Part shown: piece by piece, positions 1 through 5,145 of the stretch | Layout of the letters: each line of letters begins with the position of its first letter | How positions within the stretch are numbered: the first letter of the stretch is position 1 | Origin: Bacteroidota bacterium | GTDB lineage: Bacteria; Bacteroidota; Bacteroidia; Flavobacteriales; Weeksellaceae | Reading direction: 5' to 3' | Length of the DNA: 8,380 nucleotides | Assembly: GCA_023433225.1 (NCBI GenBank) | Contig: JAEZDQ010000085.1 | Span: 1-8,380, forward strand | Notes under the pieces: generated by a model | Database searches by the model: none | What the model was told of the DNA's origin: nothing | Seen by the model: the letters and a program-made list of their open reading frames with translations, nothing else | Program-made: the position numbers and the translations under genes

Positions 1-454
1 GGATGATGACATGGTCGCCAATCACAGAATGATCCCCAATCGATACGTTGGCGTGAATCAAGCAGTTTTTTCCGATTTTTACATGATTTCCGACAAAGAC
101 ATTCGGTTGCAAATGCGTTCCTTCACCTATCTGAGCCGTGGAAGCAATGGATTGATTGGCGTTCTGAAATGAATTAAAATATTGCCCGATTTTCACAAAA
201 TCACGAAACGGGTCGTCTGAAATCAACAAGGCCTTTCCTTCCGGACATTCAACTTCTTTATTAATCAAAACGATGGTCGCGGCACTTTGTAAGGCTTTGT
301 CATAATATTTCGGATGATCCACAAATACGATATCACCTTTTTCCACACGGTGGATTTCATTGATTCCTTCTACCGGAAAGTTGGAGTTACCTACATATTT
401 TGTATTGATGATTTCAGCTATTTCACTTAAAGTATAAATTCTTGGAAATTTCAT
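1..454 (-). CDS. lpxD: UDP-3-O-acylglucosamine N-acyltransferase LpxD, N-terminal part (cut by window edge)
   Basis: LpxD transfers a hydroxy-fatty acyl chain from acyl-ACP to the 2-amino group of UDP-3-O-acylglucosamine, the third step of lipid A synthesis, in the cytoplasm. The 151 residues visible start MKFPRIYTLSEIAE. Residues 1 to about 100 match the LpxD N-terminal substrate-binding domain, including G-I-N-E-I-H, K-G-D-I-V-F-V-D-H-P-K-Y-Y and the A-L-L-I-S-D-D-P stretch. From about residue 105 the left-handed beta-helix hexapeptide repeats begin (A-Q-I-G-E-G, V-K-I-G-K-N, V-S-I-G-D-H). Full-length members have about 310-340 residues, so roughly half is missing, including the catalytic histidine. 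The ATG at 454 is the only sensible start. A TATATTTG element lies just upstream. Some Bacteroidota encode two LpxD-like proteins; which copy this is cannot be told from the window. Confidence 0.9.
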   Translation of the reverse strand, partial: MKFPRIYTLSEIAEIINTKYVGNSNFPVEGINEIHRVEKGDIVFVDHPKYYDKALQSAATIVLINKEVECPEGKALLISDDPFRDFVKIGQYFNSFQNANQSIASTAQIGEGTHLQPNVFVGNHVKIGKNCLIHANVSIGDHSVIGDHVII

Positions 455-470
455 TTGTGTGAATTTGAAG

Positions 471-478
471 CAAATATA
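471..478 (-). promoter_or_regulatory. Candidate Bacteroidota -7 element for lpxD
   Basis: On the minus strand this reads TATATTTG, an exact match to the Bacteroidota sigma-A -7 consensus TANNTTTG. It lies 16 bp upstream of the lpxD start, which would leave a leader of only about 10 nt. No TTG -33 element is found at the usual 17-23 bp spacing, so the call rests on one motif in AT-rich DNA. Confidence 0.4.
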
Positions 479-531
479 TTCTTTTCGGAATTGAAAATAG
501 TTTATCGGTTCAATAAGAATCCTTTTAAAAA

Positions 532-560
532 CAAAAAACCCGAATCAGCAGACCGGGTTT
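532..560 (-). terminator. Intrinsic terminator after the 68-residue membrane protein gene
   Basis: Read on the minus strand, AAACCCG (560-554) and CGGGTTT (542-536) form a perfect 7-bp stem around an 11-nt loop, followed by further T residues. It begins 22 bp after the stop codon at 582 and lies upstream of the lpxD promoter candidate, so it separates the two transcripts. Confidence 0.8.
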
Positions 561-581
561 ATATATTGATGTTTAAACATT

Positions 582-788
582 CTAAGCTTTCTGGAACAAT
601 ACCGTTACGCCTTCCTGCTCAGGTAAGGTGGGACGTAATTCAAGGTGCAATCCGTGTTTTCTTTCCTTGGCTTTCATACGGAACCATCCGGTCAGCCAAT
701 ACGGAATCATGGAGGAAAAGAAAATGATGCCCCAGAATCCGCAACAAGCCATAAACAGGAAAAACACAAAACCTATAAACTGAATCAT
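582..788 (-). CDS. Small membrane protein of unknown function (68 aa)
   Basis: I do not recognise the family. The N-terminal ~36 residues are almost entirely hydrophobic and aromatic (M-I-Q-F-I-G-F-V-F-F-L-F-M-A, then W-G-I-I-F-F-S-S-M-I-P-Y-W-L), enough for one long or two short membrane segments. A basic stretch (R-M-K-A-K-E-R-K-H) follows, then a short polar tail ending F-Q-K-A. The basic stretch suggests that side faces the cytoplasm. Three signs support a real gene: an ATG at 788 with AGGA just upstream, an exact TACTTTTG promoter element with a TTG 18 bp further upstream, and a good intrinsic terminator 22 bp after the stop. It is transcribed divergently from fumC and separately from lpxD. 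Overlapping plus-strand frames lack comparable signals. No function can be assigned. Confidence 0.72.
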   Translation of the reverse strand: MIQFIGFVFFLFMACCGFWGIIFFSSMIPYWLTGWFRMKAKERKHGLHLELRPTLPEQEGVTVLFQKA

Positions 789-811
789 AATCCTATACTT
801 TATTGTCAGTA

Positions 812-840
812 CAAAAGTAAAAAATTAAATCTAATTCCAA
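812..840 (-). promoter_or_regulatory. Bacteroidota-type promoter of the 68-aa membrane protein gene
   Basis: On the minus strand, TTG (840-838) is followed after 18 bp by TACTTTTG (819-812). This fits the Bacteroidota consensus TTG-N17-23-TANNTTTG with both boxes present. Transcription should begin near 805, leaving a leader of about 17 nt before the ATG at 788. It is the most complete promoter match in the window. Confidence 0.65.
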
Positions 841-889
841 AACGAAACTGAAAATTATCAGTTTTAAAAAATCTTAGCTTCAGGTTGCT

Positions 890-897
890 TAACTTTG
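890..897 (+). promoter_or_regulatory. Candidate -7 element for fumC
   Basis: TAACTTTG matches TANNTTTG exactly and lies 26 bp upstream of the fumC ATG, giving a leader of about 20 nt. No TTG is found 17-23 bp further upstream, so the -33 box is weak or absent. Confidence 0.5.
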
Positions 898-923
898 GGC
901 TTTAATTTTCAAACAGATAGAAA

Positions 924-2309
924 ATGGAATTCAGAATTGAAAAAGATACGATGGGTGAAGTGAAGGTTCCTGCCGATAAATATTGGGGCGCCCAAACGGA
1001 ACGTTCACGCAATAATTTTAAAATCGGGCCGGCGGGTTCCATGCCGCGTGAAGTGGTTTACGGATTTGCTTATTTGAAAAAAGCAGCCGCTTACGCCAAC
1101 TATGAATTGGGTGTTTTAGCTGTCGAAAAAAGAGATGCCATTGCACAGGTTTGTGATGAGATTTTAACCGGAAATTTAGACGATCAATTTCCGTTGGTTA
1201 TCTGGCAAACAGGTTCGGGAACCCAATCCAATATGAATGTAAACGAAGTCATCGCCAATCGGGCTCAAGTACTTTCAGGCGGGAAAATCGGTGAAGGTGA
1301 GCCTGTTTTGAAGGCCAACGACGATGTAAATAAATCGCAATCTTCCAATGACACCTTTCCTACCGGGATGCACATTGCCTGCTACAAAACGGTGATGGAA
1401 AAAACCATTCCGGGCGTAGAACAATTAAGAAATACTTTAAAAAGCAAATCTGAACAGTTCAAAGATGTCGTAAAAATCGGGCGGACGCATTTAATGGATG
1501 CTACACCGTTGACTTTGGGGCAGGAAATTTCAGGTTATGTTTCTCAGTTAGACCACGGTTTAAAAGCATTGAAAAACACATTGGCTCATTTGTCGGAACT
1601 GGCGTTGGGAGGTACTGCCGTAGGAACAGGTTTGAACACACCAAAAGGATACGATGTTTTGGTTGCCAGATACATTGCTGAATTTACCGGTTTGCCATTT
1701 GTAACTGCCGAAAATAAATTTGAAGCCCTTGCTGCGCATGATGCCATTGTGGAATCTCACGGAGCTTTGAAACAATTGGCTGTTTCTTTGAATAAAATTG
1801 CCAATGACATCCGAATGATGGCTTCCGGGCCACGCTCGGGAATCGGAGAAATTTTCATTCCGGAAAACGAACCCGGCTCTTCCATCATGCCCGGAAAAGT
1901 AAATCCGACCCAATGTGAGGCTTTGACTATGGTCGCTGCACAGGTGATGGGAAATGATGTTGCCATTACTATTGGTGGAACACAAGGCCATTATGAATTG
2001 AATGTATTTAAACCGATGATGGCTTACAACTTTTTGCAAAGTGCGGAATTAATTGGAGATGCTTGTGTTTCTTTCGACGAACATTGTGCGCAGGGAATTG
2101 AACCTAATTACAATCGCATCAAAGAATTGGTAGATAATTCACTGATGCTGGTTACGGCATTGAATACCAAAATCGGATATTACAAATCTGCCGAAATCGC
2201 GCAAACGGCTCATAAAAACGGCACGACTTTGAAAGATGAAGCGGTTCGTTTAGGGTATGTTTCTCCGGAGGATTTTGATGCCTGGGTGAGACCGGAAGAT
2301 ATGGTTTAG
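924..2309 (+). CDS. fumC: Class II fumarate hydratase (fumarase C)
   Basis: Fumarase C reversibly hydrates fumarate to L-malate in the TCA cycle. It is a cytoplasmic, iron-free homotetramer of the fumarase/aspartase superfamily. At 461 residues it has the family's normal length. The conserved regions are all present: T-G-S-G-T-Q-S-N-M-N-V-N-E-V (96-109), S-Q-S-S-N-D-T-F-P-T (138-147), G-R-T-H-L-M-D-A-T-P-L (186-196) with the active-site His189, and the superfamily signature G-S-S-I-M-P-G-K-V-N (318-327) with the catalytic Ser319 on the mobile loop. The C-terminus (F-D-A-W-V-R-P-E-D-M-V) is also typical of FumC. The T-x-x-x-x-M-N-x-N-E pattern and overall match favour fumarase over aspartase or argininosuccinate lyase. 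The ATG at 924 gives the standard N-terminus. The gene appears monocistronic, ending at the hairpin at 2357-2388. Confidence 0.97.
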   Translation: MEFRIEKDTMGEVKVPADKYWGAQTERSRNNFKIGPAGSMPREVVYGFAYLKKAAAYANYELGVLAVEKRDAIAQVCDEILTGNLDDQFPLVIWQTGSGTQSNMNVNEVIANRAQVLSGGKIGEGEPVLKANDDVNKSQSSNDTFPTGMHIACYKTVMEKTIPGVEQLRNTLKSKSEQFKDVVKIGRTHLMDATPLTLGQEISGYVSQLDHGLKALKNTLAHLSELALGGTAVGTGLNTPKGYDVLVARYIAEFTGLPFVTAENKFEALAAHDAIVESHGALKQLAVSLNKIANDIRMMASGPRSGIGEIFIPENEPGSSIMPGKVNPTQCEALTMVAAQVMGNDVAITIGGTQGHYELNVFKPMMAYNFLQSAELIGDACVSFDEHCAQGIEPNYNRIKELVDNSLMLVTALNTKIGYYKSAEIAQTAHKNGTTLKDEAVRLGYVSPEDFDAWVRPEDMV

Positions 2310-2336
2310 CCCCTCCTAATCTCCCCAAAGGGAGGA
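2310..2336. repeat. GC-rich intergenic palindrome (CCTCC/GGAGG type)
   Basis: Directly after the fumC stop, CCCCTCC is followed by CTCCC-CAAA-GGGAG and then GA. The hairpin has a 5-bp stem and a 4-nt loop, and the upstream CCTCC can alternatively pair with GGAGG. The C/G-rich composition stands out from the AT-rich spacer. From memory, similar CTCCCC/GGGGAG palindromes recur between genes in flavobacterial genomes. Only one copy is in this window, so its repeat status is inferred. Confidence 0.5.
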
Positions 2337-2356
2337 ATTTGTTAAGTTATAAAATG

Positions 2357-2388
2357 AAAATCCCGAGTTTGAAGTTCGGGATTTTTTT
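2357..2388 (+). terminator. Bidirectional intrinsic terminator between fumC and the 311-aa protein gene
   Basis: AAAATCCCGA (2357-2366) pairs perfectly with TCGGGATTTT (2376-2385) around a 9-nt loop. On the plus strand the T run continues to 2388, giving a strong terminator for fumC. On the minus strand the hairpin starts 3 bp after the stop codon at 2389 and is followed by TTTTCATTTT, so it can also end the converging transcript. Confidence 0.88.
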
Positions 2389-3324
2389 CTATTCGCAGGA
2401 ATTGATGTACTGAACAATCATTTCCTCAAAAAGTTCCTCATAAAACATTGTCGAGCTATCATTTATATATTCCTGATACAATTCTGCTTCATAGCGCTTA
2501 AAATCCTCTTTTTTCATTTGCTTTTTGGCCTTCTTCTTTTTTGCTTTGTATTCCGCTTTATAAGTATCGGTCAGTTTTTTGCCGTAAATATTCTTAACCA
2601 GTTTGACGAATTTGGCTTGAAACCCGGCTTTGTTTAAGGATTCCTGTTGCTCAACATATTCGAGAAATTTCGGACAATCTTCTCCCAAAAGTTTGAATGA
2701 CAAATAATATTTATCCGATAATTTCGCAATGGTAAAGAAATTCCCGAAAGTGAAATTTGTCGGTTTTATACCTTCCGTTTTATCTGCAGGTTTGAAATAA
2801 TAATGCAATGCTGAAATCTTGCAACTACTATAGGAATCACTCTGACATTGGGATTCTACAAAACTGAAGACGCTGATTTTTCCGTTTTTGAATTTAACCG
2901 GAGCCAAAAATTCCGGAACATCCATATCTTTTTGCAGGTTATTATCGTACATGATGACTTTTAATTTTTCATAAGTCACAATCTGAAATTCGTCTGAACG
3001 AGGTTTGAATTCTTTTCTTTCAATTTTTAAAATATCTTTCAGTTCAATTTTTTCTTCATCACCTTTTTCACTTTTCCGGAAATAAAAAGCTTTATCCGCC
3101 AAACCAAAACGGGTTTCAGAAGAAGCAAAACTTTCGGCAATGAGCTGAGGCTGGAAATTCACCACCCTCTTATCGCCAAAATCCAAAAGATAACCTTCTT
3201 TGACTGTTCCGTCTTCCAGATAAACTTTGGATTCAAAGTACTGATTCTTTCCTATGTTGAATACAAATTGGGCGTTTAAAAATGGAAAGCAGAGAATCCC
3301 GATCAGGGTTATGAGTTTTTTCAT
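2389..3324 (-). CDS. Uncharacterised secreted protein with lysine-rich C-terminal region (311 aa)
   Basis: I do not recognise a named family. The N-terminus is a clear Sec signal peptide (K-K, then L-I-T-L-I-G-I-L-C-F-P-F-L-N-A, cleavage near residue 18-19), so the product is exported to the periplasm or beyond. Residues 28-65 look like beta strands and contain L-E-D-G-T-V-K-E-G-Y-L-L-D-F, a pattern seen in Bacteroidota proteins of unknown function. Cys160 and Cys168 could form a disulphide. From about residue 255 the sequence becomes strongly basic (K-A-K-K-K-K-A-K-K-Q-M-K-K) and then acidic and probably helical to the end. I chose the ATG at 3324; a TTG two codons upstream (3330) is in frame but gives a poorer signal peptide. 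A terminator upstream separates it from the S8 peptidase gene, and a near-consensus promoter overlaps that terminator. Confidence 0.85.
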   Translation of the reverse strand: MKKLITLIGILCFPFLNAQFVFNIGKNQYFESKVYLEDGTVKEGYLLDFGDKRVVNFQPQLIAESFASSETRFGLADKAFYFRKSEKGDEEKIELKDILKIERKEFKPRSDEFQIVTYEKLKVIMYDNNLQKDMDVPEFLAPVKFKNGKISVFSFVESQCQSDSYSSCKISALHYYFKPADKTEGIKPTNFTFGNFFTIAKLSDKYYLSFKLLGEDCPKFLEYVEQQESLNKAGFQAKFVKLVKNIYGKKLTDTYKAEYKAKKKKAKKQMKKEDFKRYEAELYQEYINDSSTMFYEELFEEMIVQYINSCE

Positions 3325-3340
3325 GTACAATTATTTTAGC

Positions 3341-3371
3341 AAGCAAAATAAAAAAATCCCCCGAATTTCAA
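3341..3371 (-). promoter_or_regulatory. Weak promoter candidate for the 311-aa secreted protein gene
   Basis: On the minus strand a TTG (about 3371-3369) is followed by about 17 bp and then TTATTTTG, which differs from TANNTTTG at one base. It would start transcription just upstream of the ATG at 3324. The spacer contains the T tract of the upstream gene's terminator. The match is imperfect and the region is AT-rich. Confidence 0.3.
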
Positions 3372-3381
3372 TCAAGGGATT
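3349..3381 (-). terminator. Intrinsic terminator of the S8 peptidase gene
   Basis: On the minus strand AATCCC (3381-3376) pairs with GGGATT (3360-3355) around a 15-nt loop, followed by an uninterrupted T run. It lies 42 bp downstream of the peptidase stop at 3424. The stem is short and the loop long, but the T tract is strong. Confidence 0.65.
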
Positions 3382-3423
3382 CTAAATTATTTAAGATTGT
3401 ATTATTAAGCAGATTAAGGTATC

Positions 3424-5058
3424 TTACTTTTTCCCATATCGCTCATAAGCCAAACGAACGGCTTTGTTCACGTCGATTACGCCGCCGGTCACCGATAGGT
3501 CACTGAATTTCCTTGAATCGCCTTCACTTCCCGTTTTGACAATTGCATCGGAAACATTCACCGTTTCAAACAAAACTTCTTTTACTTGTTCCGAAGTCAT
3601 GTGCGGGAAATAGGCCCAGATGAGCGCTGCCGCTCCGGCCGCTACCGGAGAGGCCATGGAAGTTCCTTGTGCATAGCGGTAAGTTTGGTCGGGAATGGTG
3701 GAATAAATCTCCGTTCCCGGCGCATAAATATCGACTTTCACTGTTCCAAAGTTTGAAAAAGAGGCTTTCAGATTATCATTGTAACGTGTGCTTGCGCCTA
3801 CCGTAATCCAGTTTTTAGCCATTGGAATCATTTCGTCGTCTTTGAAATTGCTCGGGTAATTGGTATTGTAATCCAAATCCTTGTTGTCGTTACCGGCCGC
3901 GTGGAACATCAGTACACCTTTGCTGTCGGCATATTTGATGGCATCATAAACCAGTTCTTTTTCAGGCGAAAATGCTTTTCCAAAACTCATATTCAGGACT
4001 TTCGCTCCGTTGTCCACCGCATAGCGGATGGCATTTGCCACGTCCATATCGCGCTCATCTCCGTCCGGAACCATGCGCACCGACATGAGTTGAACCACAT
4101 CGCCCGCAACTCCTTTCATACCCAGTTCGTTACTGCGAACCGCGCCGATGATTCCCGCAACATGTGAACCGTGGAATGCGTCGGGACCTTCAACTTCATT
4201 GTTTCCGTAACCGATTTTCGCATCGCTCGTCCTTCCGTTGGTCGGGTCAAATTGTAAATTGTAAGCGTATTTCAAATTCCCGTCAAACTTTTTGGTATTG
4301 TTGTCAAATTCTTCATTTGCTTTAGCGATAATTTCATCCATGGTCAATCCCATGAAATCAGGATTATTTTGGATAATGAATTCCACTTTGCTTTTTAATT
4401 CTTTGTCCGCTTCGGTTTCATCAGCAAATTTTCCTACATTTTCGACGGTCAGTTTCACGTCTTTGGTGTATGCTTTCAGTTCATTCAAAAATTCCAGAAC
4501 CTGCGCACGTTCCGCTTTCACCTTGTCTAAATCCGCTTTGGCAGAATAATATTTTTCCGCCCAAGTTTTTCTTGCTTTCAAATACATTTGGTATTCAGCC
4601 GGCATTTTTTGCATATTGGCTATATCCGATTTTTTATTGCCTGAATTAAACAAAGGAGTATAAAGCACCACTACACGGGTCGCTTCGTAAGAGTCTTCAT
4701 TGAAATCCACGCCTTTGTCATCCGCGCAGAAATCCCAACCGTAAACATCGTCCACATAGCCGTTTTTATCGTCGTCTTTTCCGTTGCCTGCTTTTTCTTT
4801 GGGATTGACCCAGATATTGGCTTTCAAATCTTCGTGGTCGATTTCAATCCCACTGTCCAAAACCCCGACGACCACTTTCACCGGTTTCAGGTTTTTGGAT
4901 TTCAGAAATTCGATTGCGGCATCAGTCCCGATTCCGTAAACACCGGTTTCAGCAAAATTCTGGTGAAACCAATTCTGCTTTTCCAATTCGGCTTTGTCTT
5001 GTGCAAATACGGTTGCTGCCACAAAAGCCAATGATAAACTCAATAGTATTTTTTTCAT
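3424..5058 (-). CDS. Secreted subtilisin-like serine peptidase (S8 family)
   Basis: This is an exported endopeptidase of 544 residues. A signal peptide covers residues 1-20 (M-K-K-I-L-L-S-L-S-L, ending V-F-A-Q). The catalytic triad is complete: Asp68 in V-V-V-G-V-L-D-S-G, His296 in H-G-S-H-V-A-G, and Ser467 in G-T-S-M-A-S-P. Asn390 (H-A-A-G-N) is the oxyanion-hole residue. Residues 92-110 hold G-N-G-K-D-D-D-K-N-G-Y-V-D-D-V-Y-G-W-D-F, an Asp/Asn-rich motif common in Bacteroidota S8 enzymes and probably metal-binding. Asp68 and His296 are 228 residues apart, against about 30-40 in classical subtilisins. The insert (about 125-265) is charged and mostly helical. There is no separate inhibitor-type propeptide and no type IX secretion C-terminal domain, so periplasmic location is plausible. 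The natural substrate cannot be read from context. It lies 87 bp downstream of pbpC and has its own promoter candidate. Confidence 0.93.
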   Translation of the reverse strand: MKKILLSLSLAFVAATVFAQDKAELEKQNWFHQNFAETGVYGIGTDAAIEFLKSKNLKPVKVVVGVLDSGIEIDHEDLKANIWVNPKEKAGNGKDDDKNGYVDDVYGWDFCADDKGVDFNEDSYEATRVVVLYTPLFNSGNKKSDIANMQKMPAEYQMYLKARKTWAEKYYSAKADLDKVKAERAQVLEFLNELKAYTKDVKLTVENVGKFADETEADKELKSKVEFIIQNNPDFMGLTMDEIIAKANEEFDNNTKKFDGNLKYAYNLQFDPTNGRTSDAKIGYGNNEVEGPDAFHGSHVAGIIGAVRSNELGMKGVAGDVVQLMSVRMVPDGDERDMDVANAIRYAVDNGAKVLNMSFGKAFSPEKELVYDAIKYADSKGVLMFHAAGNDNKDLDYNTNYPSNFKDDEMIPMAKNWITVGASTRYNDNLKASFSNFGTVKVDIYAPGTEIYSTIPDQTYRYAQGTSMASPVAAGAAALIWAYFPHMTSEQVKEVLFETVNVSDAIVKTGSEGDSRKFSDLSVTGGVIDVNKAVRLAYERYGKK

Positions 5059-5109
5059 TCTTCCCTAATTAAATCAAATGGATTATAAATTATTTTAAAC
5101 GATTGGAAA

Positions 5110-5117
5110 CAAATATA
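5110..5117 (-). promoter_or_regulatory. Candidate -7 element for the S8 peptidase gene
   Basis: On the minus strand this reads TATATTTG, an exact TANNTTTG match 51 bp upstream of the peptidase ATG, giving a leader of about 45 nt. The nearest TTG upstream is only 13 bp away, shorter than the usual spacing. No convincing terminator follows pbpC, so read-through from pbpC is also possible. Confidence 0.45.
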
Positions 5118-5145
5118 ATGGTTTTCATTACAATTGAAGCGATTT

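Noticed and set aside
455..851. Two plus-strand frames (455-727 and 645-851) upstream of fumC
   Set aside because: They overlap the minus-strand 68-aa gene, which has a matching promoter and terminator. The first also crosses the terminator hairpin and the lpxD promoter region.
1560..2039. 159-residue open frame antisense to fumC
   Set aside because: It lies wholly within the strongly supported fumC gene, has no promoter or ribosome-binding signal, and its composition is that of a reverse-complement shadow.
3325..3330. TTG start two codons upstream for the 311-aa secreted protein
   Set aside because: The ATG at 3324 gives the standard M-K-K signal peptide start, and nothing favours the TTG.
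5116..5130. TAATG-GTTTT-CATTA hairpin after pbpC as a terminator
   Set aside because: The stem is only 5 bp and AT-rich, and no T run follows on the minus strand. It also overlaps the -7 element candidate of the peptidase gene.
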